Shown here piece by piece: positions 21,660-34,900 of a stretch of DNA of 64,000 nucleotides. The notes beneath the pieces were generated by a model. It had not been told where the DNA came from. It saw only the letters and a program-made list of their open reading frames with translations, and did no database searches. The position numbers were made by a program, and so were the translations under genes. The first letter of the stretch is position 1; every line of letters begins with the position of its first letter. Origin of the DNA: Leuctra nigra (taxonomy: Eukaryota > Arthropoda > Insecta > Plecoptera > Leuctridae); assembly GCA_934045905.1 (NCBI GenBank), contig OW203762.1:20864345-20928344 (forward strand). Reading direction: 5' to 3'.

Positions 21660-24440
21660 ATTGCCTCACAGTTATCGCTAACTACCTTCAGAACAGAACG
21701 CTAATTCCATCGCTATACACTCTCATAAAGACTGATGGCGCCAATTTAAATTCTTTTTTTTAATGATCTGGATGATTTTATGTTATAGTCAATCTGGTTT
21801 CAGCTAACTCTTCTGGTTTCGTCTTCAGAAGTAGTCACAAAAACTAGTTGTAAGAGATTTAATTTATGTAAGATGTGTTGTTTTTTTATCAAAGTAATGA
21901 CCGATTATAGTAGATTTACATGTAGCAGATTAAATGTCCTAATTTGAATATTTTACTTTGTTCCTAATAATTGTAGGGTCAGATGGTGAACTAACCAGCT
22001 TGGATTGTAATTTTGTCACATAAAAGAAATGTGGTAATCTTATTTAATATAATGTCAGTGTTTATAATTACTTACAATGAAGTAATATTCTCAAGTGAAG
22101 TTTAACATGCTCGAAGTTGTAATTAAGAATATTTCTGGGGCTATGGTACTGTTGCAAGATTCCATGACCAATTTTATAACTGTTGGCTAACAAAATAATG
22201 AGTACCTAGCTATAAGCAGAATAAACGTTTATTGACTTGTACTGAGAGGGGGGGAGGGGGGGGGGGGGCGCAACATGCTCATTCAAACCACACTGATATT
22301 ACGTTGCATGATCTTTTTAAAATAACTCAAAATGGATTTGCATTCTTGCACATATTATATCGCTGTTGAAACATGCATTAGAAGCAGCTATGTAATTAAA
22401 TTAGATACTTACTCACAATAATTTTTAAAAATTACTTGAAAATATGGCGTTGTAAAGGTAACTGTATTTTAAAGTAATATAATATATAAATCATAATATC
22501 ATTATAAATTTAAATTTTGGCGCGAAGTGTAGAATGTCATAATTGGTAATAACATAACAGGACAGGAGGACGAGGGCATACATCAAAACAGTTCAATTCT
22601 CATTGTAATACCAAAATGCATTCGTTAATCACTGTCCACTGACAAAGCATATTCATATTTATTTAAGTCTATTAATAAAACATGACTATTTGATGACAGT
22701 CCCATTCATTAATTAGTATCGAATGGACTTGACAATTTTCAAACCATTCATTCGAGTTTTGTTTTTACAAAATTCAACGTTGAAAAGGTCATACAATTTG
22801 AAAAGTAAGTGCATATAATGTACATAAGAAGGTTTCAATTCTTGGGGTATTTCTGCGTTATATGTGGTTTGTTGTCAAACGCCCATGCAAAATGTGCAAA
22901 CAATCATACAGGTTCATTGATATTGTACAAAAACAAAAACTTGTAAAATTACTGCCAAGCACGTACACGCCTATAAGGATTGAGATCTAAAAGGAGGGGC
23001 CAAGAAAAAAAAATTAAACAATTTCGCACTGAAAATTCGTGAAATTATGTCGCCAAGTTACTTCCGCCAAGCACAAAATAAAAATGTCATCCATCAATAC
23101 AGACTTGAAAAAGATCGTAATAATTCTTACAAAATCTAATTACTTCGACATTCAATATTAAATAAACAACATTAATTTAGAAACAAATAAACAAATAAAT
23201 TAATTTAAAATCAACCCCAACAAATTAAAAAATAATGTTTGACGCATTGGGTAAACAAGGAAATTATGAAAATGGTGAAGAAGGAGCTCGAAGAAATAAG
23301 AAGCCCTCATGGTTGGTGCAAATTCAATGCGCCAAGCTTTATTTTTTATTTTTTGGGGTTGATTTTCCATTCCCTTCTCTTGTGGTACAAGAAGTACGGA
23401 CCAACGTGAGCTTCAATACTAGAAATGAAGTAATATGTCCGCTATAAAGTAAGTCTGTGAAAATTACGAACTACATAATAAGGTTTTCTGAAACTTTAAC
23501 TGTCTGAAGTAATAATTGCAGATGAAACGTAAACTCTCCTGAATGCAATGTTAGTATCATTACCATTATTTTCATTACAAAATGATGCACAGTGGACTAA
23601 TGATTGCGCATGCTCTGCTCATACAAATATACACTGCTTTCTATATTGTTGAAAATACTTTGAAATTAATTTTCACAAGCGGTGGTTGTCATTGGCAACA
23701 CAATTGTTTAGATTTATTCTAAAACTAATATCATGATTGAAACAATCTTGATTTAATTAATAAAAAAATAAGTAATAGTACTATAATATTGAGATCGTTT
23801 AGCTGCAAAAACCGTGAGCTGTGTATTTATATTACTTTATAGAAGAAAGAGAATCTATATTTTTAATTTACAACAGTTAATTATATGCGTTTTAAATCTG
23901 TTCATTTCCAGGGCTAGAACATCCATGTCCGTTTCCACGTAAAGCACGCACGAGAAAAACTACGAGAAAGAAGGCATAATTTTCTGAAAATTATCCTGAT
24001 AATTATCCTGACAGGTATTACAAGCAGGTATAAGAAGAAATTGTGTTCTCTAAACAGTTTTACAATATCGTAATACGTAGATAAAAGTACCATGTTCTAT
24101 GGAGCATATTTTGAAATTCAATAGTGGGTGGGTGGAATATTTTGTTTTGAAATGAAAGGAGAATACATTTTTAGGAGGCCGTGACAAATTAATGTTGTGT
24201 GAAGGTGACTGCGACTCTGGTTGTCATGCCAACCGTTGTTGATTTTCCAACAATCAAATTGTTTCGATTCTTTCCGACACAATAATTGACTTTTTATCTG
24301 CTACTAGATTAATCGGTTAAAACCATTTTATTACATTAGGAAACTAAAGAAAAGGTGACGTAAATTATTATTTAAAATATGTATAATAAACTTAACCAAA
24401 TTTGAACAAAATGTATTGAATCAATTTCCTCCGTTTCTAG
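21660..24440. other. intergenic region between divergent genes
   Basis: Separates the minus-strand acid phosphatase start from the plus-strand PABP-like gene. It holds a poly-G tract (~22240-22269) and an inverted repeat AAAATCAACCCC/GGGGTTGATTTT (~23210 and ~23356). A possible untranslated exon at 23912-23938 (TTTCCAG acceptor, CCAC|GTAAAGC donor) carries an ATG whose frame would not continue into the next exon. The promoter of the downstream gene cannot be placed. Confidence 0.4.
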
Positions 24441-24514
24441 ACAAGACGACGACCCCCGAAGATAATCTTTTGCGGAAGGAGCCGGCTAGGAAAAGCAAGG
24501 TAAAAAAGTGGTCC

Positions 24515-26355
24515 ATGGTAAATAACAACATGCAACCTACTGATGTCGCTGATCCGGGACAAAGCTGTTTCACTCTTGCTTCCCTCTACGTGGGCGATTT
24601 GCACGCCGATGTCTCCGAATCCATGCTATTCGAGAAGTTCTCAACAGTGGGGCCGGTACTCTCCATCCGAGTTTGCCGCGACAAGATTTCGAGGAGGTCT
24701 TTGGGGTACGCATACGTAAACTACCAACTTCCTGACGATGCAGCCAGGGCTCTGGACTCTATGAATTTCGACATCGTCCATGGAAAACCGATACGCATCA
24801 TGTGGTCTCAACGAGACCCTTCCCTTCGCAAATCGGGAGTAGGTAATGTCTTCATAAAGAATTTGGATAAAATGATTGACAACAAGGCAATTTACGACAC
24901 TTTCGCAGCTTTTGGTAAAATTCTTAGCTGCAAGATAGCTCAAGATGAGAACGGAGTGTCGAAGGGCTATGGATTCGTTCATTTTGAGGATGAAGAAGGG
25001 GCAAACAAGTCGATTGACAAGGTGAATGGAATGCTGCTGCAGGGAAAGAAAGTGTTTGTGGGGAAATTCATGCCGCGCAGGGTTCGCGATCAAATCGAAC
25101 CGAAGATGACCCGACGCTTCACCAACGTCTACATCAAGAACTTCGCCGACGAGCTCAACGACGAACTATTGTTCGGTCTCTTCGAGAAGTACGGACTGAT
25201 AACCAGCCACCGAGTGATGAAGACTGAAGACGGCAAGTCACGTGGCTTTGGTTTCGTGGCGTTCAATGAACCCGAAGAGGCGATGAGGGCCATCGAGGAC
25301 CTGAACGGGAAGGAAATATTCCAGGGCAGGCCGTTGTACGTCGGTCCTGCTCAATCCAAAGTCGAGCGACAGAAAGAACTGAAGCGCATGATCGCTCGTT
25401 CCAACCCCTTCCAAGGAATGAATGTATTCGTGAAGAACTTGGATTTGACGATCGACGACAATCAACTGCGTCAGGAGTTCGTCCAGTTCGGCAACATCAC
25501 GAGCGCCAAGGTGATGTTGGACGGCGGTCGCAGCAAGGGATTTGGATTCGTCTGCTTCTCGACCCCGGAGGAGGCGGAGAAGGCGATCCAGAGCATGAAC
25601 GGGAAGATTCTTGGCACGAAGACGCTGTACGTCGCTCTGGCTCAGCGCAAAGAAGATAGGGTGACGTTCCTTGCTGCGCAGCCGCGTCACTCGGTGAAGC
25701 CGCAGGCAGGACATGGTAATTATTGTATTTCACATAACACCACTTGGGAATTCTTTAAAATTTAATTTCTATTTCACTCGAGCTAAATTTAAGTAAAATC
25801 TAATATCTTGATGTCCACCAAGAGAAAGGTACACCCTTGCAGTTAGATTACCTGCATGACTGGTTTAGCAGCATTGCCAGTAGGTAGAGACCTCCTGTAT
25901 CTAGGCAACACAACTAACGCAGCTGTACTGTGGTGTAAACTTACAGGGTTTTCCTTTCACTTGCAGGGGAGTACATATTTTTTTTACTATTCTGAAAAGA
26001 GAACATATTGAGTTATAGTATCTCATTTTAGAGCTTTCTAATTAGCTTTTTGGTGACGTCTCCTTCAGCTTCATTCCCATGTTGCATTATTTTCTCAGGC
26101 AATAACCGCTTGACCGACTTTACCATGCCTACGCCGCCACCGCAGTACACGTGGCAACAGCGCTCTGAGGGTCAAGCTCATCCCTGTGTGCCGCGTTTCC
26201 CTGCACCCAACATGTGGTGGGGCAACAATGTCTACCGTTATCAGCAGCCGGCCATGCGCTTCGCAGTGGGTGCAGGAAATGGTGCGAACTACATGGAAGG
26301 CAGGGCTCTACGCTCCACCAAGAATCATGTGAGAACCTCACCACTCCTTTGTTAG
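24515..26355 (+). CDS. PABPC: poly(A)-binding-protein-like, four RRMs, no MLLE seen
   Basis: Cytoplasmic poly(A)-binding family, acting in mRNA stability and translation. CDS exons 24515-25715 and 26099-26355 join in phase (CAT G|GC) to give 485 aa. Four RRMs run at about residues 23-101, 111-188, 205-282 and 308-384; their RNP1 motifs are [24 protein letters not shown] and KGFGFVCF. All four sit in one exon, preceded by a strong acceptor at 24431-24440 (CCGTTTCTAG), so an upstream untranslated exon is expected. The ATG at 24515 (TCCATGG) is the first in that exon; the frame is open further upstream, so a start in a missing exon is possible. The second exon encodes a Pro/Gln/Asn-rich linker ([11 protein letters not shown]) and stops at 26353. 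The C-terminal MLLE/PABC domain of canonical PABPC, which binds PAM2 proteins, is absent unless a further exon follows a GTGAGA donor at about 26329. Confidence 0.85.
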
Positions 26356-28955
26356 AAACCATCAATAATTTTTGTGTAAGTAACCAGATTTAATTAAGAT
26401 TTTCCTGAGTTTTCATAAGAAAGTTTGAATCTGGAAAATGAGATTGCCGTTTACTAGAAACATTTTGTCACCATTGAATCTTATTTGGACGTACCTAGTT
26501 ATACAAAAGGGAACCAACCCTCAAAATTGAAAAAAAAAAAAAAATCTGATAGATCTTGACCTAAACTTTAATTTTCAAAAGAGAACCAACCCACATTTGC
26601 TGTGCAATGTATATTTATAGAGCTTTTTCTATGCCACACAAGCCCTATATGATATCTACCTTTACAATAAGCAAAATGGAACCAATCCATATACTTGTGG
26701 GTTGGTTCCTTTCACAATTTAAATTGATACAGTAAAACAATAATTTCACATTGACCAAAACGGAACCAATCCACATATTTGTGGGTTGGTTCCTTTTCAC
26801 ATTATACAGTTACAACAATAAGTTTACATTGATCAAAAAGGAACCAAGCAACATTTCATTAATTTTTGAAGTATTTTGAAGTATTTTTGAAGTAGTGTAT
26901 TTTAAATATTTAGTAATTACAAAAGTATAAAAATTCTGCCGATCAAACAACACAAAAATCACTGCTTTAGTCCATAAATTAAGGAAACTATGTTGTAAAA
27001 CGCGTTTCCCTCATTATCTCAGTTCATGATACCTGTGGGTTGGTTCCTTTTTGCATAACTGCGTCCATTTTATGTATACGTCACTTTTTTTTTAGGGATT
27101 GACTACTTTTTCCTGGGGTTTACTCATTGGTACCTCATCGTTTTTCATTTAGCCCAAAAGGTCCATAAAGTAAATTCAATAAATGTACTAGAGAATTCCT
27201 CATTGGGATGCTGCAAGCAGGGCAACATAATAATATAATAATTATTTATTCATGGAAATTACAGTATGCCTGCCATGGCCTGCCTGAGCACTTGTCATCA
27301 AAATCCAATGACTACCTACAAATTATCGGGACACCAATCAATACTTCGTTTCTTTGATGGCTGTTGCAGTTTCCCCGTGTAAACGTTTTCATTGTTCAAT
27401 GTTTAAATTAATATTCTTCTCTTTCACCAGTTTTGAAAATGGTCATCGAGCAGTCATCATGTTTTTTTGAAGTGGTCGAGTTTTACGAAACGTCGGCTTC
27501 GCTACTTAGAGAAAGAAGATATAATTTTTTTTTTTGATTCTTCGTTACTTGTTAGGAAATTATCGCAAAGATTTGCAGTCACGCCGAGAAAAGCGTATTG
27601 TGATAAGATACTTGCGAAAAGAAATTTTTAGTTCATTGATGCTTTGTGCTAACTTCAATGTACACCATTTTTACATTCAAGACAGTATTGCAAAAATATC
27701 GGAAATGTTGTAATAATATCTTAAATATAAACATAGTGAACAATGAAGTTAGTAGAAAGCATCGGTAGTCTGGTATAATGAGCCATTATTAGAGTGGCAA
27801 TGAATGAGATGAGATTTTAAATGTTTTTTCCATGTCGATGTGAACTAATGTTCGGTGGTTTTGCAAGATCTTATTCTTGGAGGGAATCACTGTTTTGGGA
27901 ATGTTAAGATCTACATGCTATTTTTATGTTTTACGGGTGCTTATATTGTTGGATAATTAGGAAACAAAAGAGAAGCCCTCAAAATTCTTAATTGCCCAGA
28001 TTTCAAAATCTCCATATTATAATACTAAAAAAAATACAAAAAATACAAAAAATACTAAAAAAAATACGATATAATTAGATCAGAGACCACACTAGACAAA
28101 GTTGTACTAGTTTTACTTTTAAAATGTATTGTTCTGCCATAACAAGTTTGATAGGTACTGATGATATCTCCAATAATTAATTGTGAAGACCATGCCATAA
28201 TCGATTTGCTGTGTCAGTGCAACACATTTCAAAAGTGAAACTCACTGTTTTGTAAGTGTGACTAACTCCTAAATTTAAACTATATTTTTAGTGCTTATTC
28301 ATCAGAAAGTTCTAAAATCTAAAAAACGAGTATCTCGGACTTCTGTCATCATTGAATGTATGTATATTTTGATAGATGTATGTTACCTACCCGAATTATC
28401 AATGTATTTGCTGGTCTGTAATAAAATAAAATTTAAACAAAATAGCGTTTTACTACCTATGAATAAATTTTGTAGGACCAAAATTATAATTATTTAGAAT
28501 AATCTTAAAAATCACAACCATTTATTAATCATTATAAACAAATGCAAACAGAACTGAGTAATAACAGATTTTGAAACTGATAGAAATGGTCCATTTGCAC
28601 CAACAAATAATATTATCTAGCATACTTACTTTTATTATATCTGTTTAGAATAATAAATAATGGGAAAACAGAGAAATAGCCCTAATAAATGAGATACATA
28701 AAAGTTGTTGGATAAAATACCTGTTGCATGAAATTCGTGATTCAGTGATTTGGATTTAAAAACTCCCTCCATGGTTTGAAGGTCGATGCATATTGCAGCG
28801 GCAGCTGGTTTGTTTAGGTTTGACTCACTGACAGAAGTGACATAACCACATAACCAAAGGCATAACCTGCAAAGTGTAAAAGAGAGACGTGGTGAAACCA
28901 GGGTGGGTGAAACTGACTGAACTGAACCAAAGATTATTGAACTGAACTGTTTGGA
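26356..28955. other. region between PABP-like gene and tRNase Z
   Basis: 3' flank and intergenic DNA. The notable content is a hairpin repeat array at 26510-27055. Beyond that it is AT-rich, with short homopolymer runs (for example AAATAC repeats near 28030). No exon encoding an MLLE domain could be found in it. The last ~95 bases are the likely 5' UTR of the tRNase Z gene. Confidence 0.4.
26510..27055. repeat. array of GGAACCAAYCC hairpins
   Basis: Repeated units contain GGAACCAATCCAYATA, a short spacer, then GTGGGTTGGTTCC, forming hairpins at 26678-26709 and 26762-26793. Half-units occur near 26510, 26580, 26838 and 27033. The two full units are 84 bp apart and share flanking sequence (TTTCACATTGA, ACAATAA). 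Confidence 0.75.
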
Positions 28956-31900
28956 ATGCAGTTGATATTCTTGGGGACTGCATCATGCTACCCTACTGCC
29001 GAGAGGGGAGTTTCGTGTACAGCATTACGACTGGAAAGTAAGAACTTCATTGTTTATGTCCTACTTCTACCTATATCCAATTTTTTAATCTCTAAGTACA
29101 TCCAAGTACCTATACCTACCTAGGTACCTACCTACCCACCAATAGGTAACCCTAGAGTTCCTAGAGGAGCCTGCAAAGGTACCTAGAGCCGTATAGGTAA
29201 CTATACCTACCTGCCTACCTACACCATGGTAGGTTAGGTTTCTGGTTTCTCTAGTAGCTCTACTACTCGCTACCAGACTTGGGTAAATTACTTTTTAAAA
29301 GTAGTGAGATTATATTACTTATTACTTGGAAAAAAATGTAATAAAATTACTGGTAAATTACTACTTCAGAAATGTAATGAAATTACTTTACTTTTTAAGA
29401 AAAAAAGTAGTGAAATTACTCTCAAAAATTACTTTTTCCTGAAATTTTAACCAAAGTGAAAATTATTGGAAGGGGATACAAAATAAGAGTGTTTGAGAAG
29501 TCACAATAAGAACGAAGTAATTTAAGCCGTTTCCGTTTGACAATTTATTACCATTATTTTGTACTTTGTGTGACTTGCGTAGTGGAAATTAAAAAATAAG
29601 CCTGCTGAGTGTTGTCATCTGTCCATATTTTTGAAAATTACATACAAACGGGAAAATGTGGGCGAGGCTCACGGTAACGCATTACAAACGTCAAATTACT
29701 CTGATAAAAGTAGTGAGATTATATTACTTATTACTTGGAAAAAAATGTAATGTAATTACTGTCTCGTTACCCAAAAAAGTAATTTCGTTACAGTAACGCG
29801 TTTCTTTCGTTACGTTACTACCCAAGTCTGCTCGCTACCTAGGTAGGTACCTTCTCTGGTAATCATTGGGTACGATCAAAAGCACGAGTCAAAGTCACTC
29901 TGTTGAACATTGATCAGCATTGATTCATATGGTGAATGCAGGATAGGTAGGTACTAGAACGAACAAGTGACTCCTCGATCAGTGCCGCCAGTCGGTCACC
30001 TCAACTAGTGCCTACCTACGGCAAACACTGTACTATACTAAAGCGGTAGCAGCAGCATGGCAGCAGGAGCAGAAGTTCTGGAGCTGACCGCTCGCCACGA
30101 TCGCACAGTTGACTCAAATTTACCGGCCCCTCCTAGCACTTTGCTGTAATCTAACCAGGGATGCAGTGGGGCCAGGGCGGCGCCCAGGACCTTTTTTTGA
30201 AGGCAGGGCGGCGCCCTGGCTTAATTTTGGGAACCGACCAGGGTGGGCTCTGCAATTTTTACCAAAATCCATTAAATTCATCAATGGTTTACGATATTAT
30301 TCTTAAAATACCTAGCAATTAACATTAGTTACACTAGGTAGAGATTTTTTAAATCAATTTCAGAACTTGGTCCCAAATGCGTAAAATAATCACTAAAAGT
30401 AAGGCTGTGCATGCAAATGTACCTCCACTCCACTCCACTACAAGATTTGATCATGCTGGGGGCCCACTAGGATTACTCAGAGCTGATCCAAGTTGCTCAT
30501 CATACCTACTGTGGCTGCATACCGTATTTTGATCCAAAAGCCCAGTTTTACTATCCTTTTAACATTGTGACGTAATCACCTGGGCATGACCTTGAGTCGA
30601 ATCTAATCGAATGAATGAAAATATAGGCATCCGTTGGATCAGAAAGCCAATCTTTTGAGTTAGGGCATGATGGGCACTGGTTTCATTTTATTTGTTGACG
30701 CGGCAAGTTTGATTTAACCCGTAAATCCTATGGTGGCGTCACACGTCCAACTCGCGCCATTGTGGAACTCACCCTGTAGGTCATACTGTGGGGTGTTCTT
30801 ACTGTATGTCAATGAACAATCACCTGAACAAGCTGCTTGAAGCATTTCCGAACAGTCTAATGAATGGTTTGAACTGGTCTGAAAACGGAGCATTATTTTT
30901 TATGTTTATGTAATTCTGCAATAAAAACTATTAGAAATTCCTTTTATTGTTACTTCTACTCAGTAGGCACGACAAACAGCGTGGTCTAAAATCTCAACTT
31001 TTTTTTTAGTAATTAATCAATTAAATGGAATAGGTACCTTTTTATCAAACTCGTTTAACACATTGCTCGTTGCTAATTTTAATTTAAGTAAAGACTTAAA
31101 CCTGGTATGTACATAGGTAATATAAAGTGTAGGTGAACAAAGCTAGTGGCAAATGGTCAAGGTCAAGCAACCAATAGTACTACACTTGTCACAACTAAAA
31201 ATGTTATTGCATCATCAGAAGTCAGTCCAAGAGATGCTCCTGTCCCACTCTTGTAGGTGACTTCCCACTTCAATGATAATTAACTAGCATTGATTGTTAC
31301 GGAACATGACCAAGTCGTTCAAATTTGTTTGTTCTCCGATAATTTTTTATTGCCAAGTGTACATTCTCATTGGCGCACACCATTGCTTGCAGTTGCACCA
31401 ACCAATGCAATTGACCTTGCTTGCCTCGATCATGATCGAAAAGCAGTTAGGCAAGCAAGATCACGTAACATCTGTGCTAGGTAGTTGACCTTGAGCACTC
31501 GTTGATTGTCCCGGATTTTGCTAATGATATGATATGATAAAGTGACAATGGATCGTCTTTTGGTTCTCAGGTGGTGAAGTCTGGATATTTGATTGTGGTG
31601 AAGGTTCACAGATTCAGCTCCAAAAGAGTAGTGTTCGTCCAGGACGTATAACCAAAGTATTCATAACACATCTGCATGGAGATCATGTATGTTGGTTTTC
31701 GTTGTACATAAAAATGCTTGACAATATTTAATTTGTAGGTATTTGGTACCTACCACTGACCTACCTAGAGCTACATTTTACTGTATTGCAGTACTAGAAT
31801 TACATGAGAAAACTTAAAAACTCTATTCTGCTCTCTGATTTCAGCTGTTTGGTTTACCTGGATTACTTTGCACCTTAGGTAATCAAGTTTCCGAAAGACC

Positions 31901-34900
31901 TGATTTTATTCTAGAAATTTATGGACCTCAAGGAATTCGCAGATATGTAAGAGAATCCCTCAGCCTTTCACGATCTCTGCTACCTTATGGCTATGTGGTA
32001 AGATTTAGATTTAATAGGTACGTGATTGTTGCGATTGTCACCTGTCACCTGACTCTAAAACTAGTAGCAATTAGTCAAATTGAGACAATCGAGACGCTGC
32101 TGTCAGGAGCATACATTTCAGAATTTATTTAAAAAATAAACTCAAATTTGGTGTGATGGTTTCATCGTGGAGTTGCAATTTTGGTTTCATTTGGTTTCAT
32201 ATTAAAATTCACAGATGTTTGTAAAAATGTTTTCAAAATACTGCTTTGTTTTGCGGACCTTGGGTTTACTCAATGTCTGCCATAGCGGCCTATTTCAAGC
32301 ATAGATTGCACAGCGTAATACTAGAAAAACTTGCAAATGATTAATGTACACTAGGCCAAAGTAAAAACAATATTTGAACGAAACGGATTGGCTGCTGATC
32401 AGGTTCCTTGACGATAAATCCTTGATTTTATCAATGAAATTGAAGCTCAATTACTAGTTAGAGTACAGTTAGAGTAGACTTCATCAGACGACCATCAAAT
32501 CTGTATCAGTCAATCCGTTTCTTTCAAATAAACAAAATGTGTGCAGCCACTGAGTCAATGAAGTAACACACTTGTTGATTGTCAGGTACACGAGATGGTT
32601 CCCATTACTGATCAGTTGCCGGAAGACTGGATCAGCTGGAATGTTGACCACTCATCGTCCGATTGTCTGCATCCTCAAGAGCAACTTGGAAGAGATATCT
32701 CTACAGATGATAGTCAGGTGTGGAAACTGTAAGTAATATCCATGCCACGAGAGAAAGAGTGCACTGATTTAAATGTTTAACGAACTGAACAGTGCACAGA
32801 TATCAGTTTGGTGCAGTTATTTAATTTTGTTGGTTACCTACTAAACCTGATGGTACTATACACATGCCCTGTCATTTTCTTTCAAGTAATGGATTTTAGT
32901 GCATTTTGACTATAGTTACAATATTCCTAATAGAGTAGTCTCTTACAGCCTCATGCTGAAAATAAGTTGCGTCCGCAAGTAGATATTTGCGGATGTCAGT
33001 CCTCAACACCACAAGACCATGTGCTAATAATCTTATGGGCGGAATGCGGAATCCAGTAGACTCAGGGCACTTGCGTCGATAAATCTAAAATACTTTTGAG
33101 CATGAGGAGGCTGCTAGAATGTAATTAAATAGGTAACACGTGAAATAATGAAAATATGCATATTTTGTATCTCGATGAACTAAAATATATTCTTGTGTGA
33201 TACTGATGAATCATCATCGAGTAATCTTAATTCCAAATCTTAATACAATTAGTCAATTATCGAAAGTGCAAGACATCATTCTCCACATCATGATGTGAAT
33301 CATGATGAGACTGGTTGCCGATAATCATGTAGTTGTAGTATACATAAATTGCCACATTGTCGTCAAACTTCAATTTTGCTGCCTCAAATCGAATTAGGTA
33401 TATCTACATCCATTCATAGGTACCTGCTTCTTATCTCATGATGTCTTTTTTCTACTTGTACTTTATGCAAAGTAACATGAATTTAATTTTTTCATTTGAT
33501 TGACATCATATTATGATCGATTCAAGCTAACACTATAAATATTAAATCAAGCCATTACAATTATTTACATAATATCCAACAAATTATTACTATTGTAATT
33601 GTATTACATTATTTAACGTCAGTTAAAGACATTTGTTTTCCTCAGCTTCTCTGCCAATGGTTTCTCTGTGTGTGCTGGACCTGTGATGCATCGAGTTCCC
33701 ACGTTTGGCTTCGTAGTTACTGAGGAGGACACACCAGGTCGGTTGGACTTTGCACGACTCATGGAGCTCGGTGTTGCTCCCGGGCCACTCTACAGCCGCA
33801 TCAAACGAGGAGAGTCAATAGTTAATGAATCAGGCAGAGTTGTATCCTTTGTTTGTGTGGACATTGCTTCCAAACATCACCTAGAACTAATCTATTTATT
33901 ATGTCATCATAAGTCGTTATAAGTCTGTTCTAAACTCTAACAATGGAGTTAAAGTTCGTTCACTGTTAGAATATTTCTGTCGTTTTCATTGTTCACGTCG
34001 TTCGCGTAAACACTGCCCTGTCAATGGCAAGACTTTCTTCTTTGTATTATTGAAATAGTATAAATTATGTCAAATAGTACACAATTTTTAATATAAGAAA
34101 ATATTAGAAAAATTCAATAATTTTTTTTTTTTTTTTTTACCTATCTACAGTTGTATTAATATTATACATATTTTTTTATTATTAAATTGATATTTACATA
34201 TTGTGTAGGTATACTTTTATTCACTAGACTACAGTAGGACTACAGGAGGCCAAGTCTTGAAACTTACGCTTTCAGGACGCAAACGCTCTCGGACGTCATA
34301 AAGTCCCATTTACTGTAAGGGTGATCGACATTGAAACATAAAGTCAAGCCACTTATTTGATTGTCATCCAGCAATCTATTGTAAACAAATTATTAACATT
34401 ATAAATATTATTACAGATATTATACAGTCATAAAACCTTATTCAAAATTAAGCTAAACAGTTAAAGGTAGATGTCAAGGTCATCATTCTTACAGTAAATG
34501 GGACTTTATGACGTCCTAGAGCGTTTGCGTCCTGAAAGCGTAAGTTTCAAGACTTGGCCTCCAGTAGTATCTACATGGCCGCCATTGCGGATCATTATTC
34601 TTACAGTGAACGAACTTTATGCAAAAGTCTAAAATCCATAAGTTGACTATGCTTTTCTCTTTTATCTCTGAATTTTAGTGATTTTTAGGGTTTAGAAATC
34701 TGAAAATATTTCGTCTGATTAATTACTTTCTTAACCACACAAGATCTCTCCGGCGGAAGTACTCGGTCCTCCGAAAGTTGGCCGCAAGTTGACACTCTTG
34801 GGAGATACTAGTGATGCATCCGCAATGGCAGACATTGCTCAAGAGAGCGATGTTCTGGTTCATGAAGCAACACTGGAGAATTCAATGGTCGACAAGGCCA

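Noticed and set aside
24416..24514. Extended N-terminus of the PABP-like protein from a TTG at 24416
   Set aside because: TTG is not a credible start here, and a polypyrimidine acceptor (CCGTTTCTAG at 24431-24440) interrupts it. The first ATG in the exon is at 24515.
24641..25733. Minus-strand frames of 78-158 codons opposite the PABP-like exon
   Set aside because: They are antisense shadows of the four-RRM coding exon with no independent family similarity.
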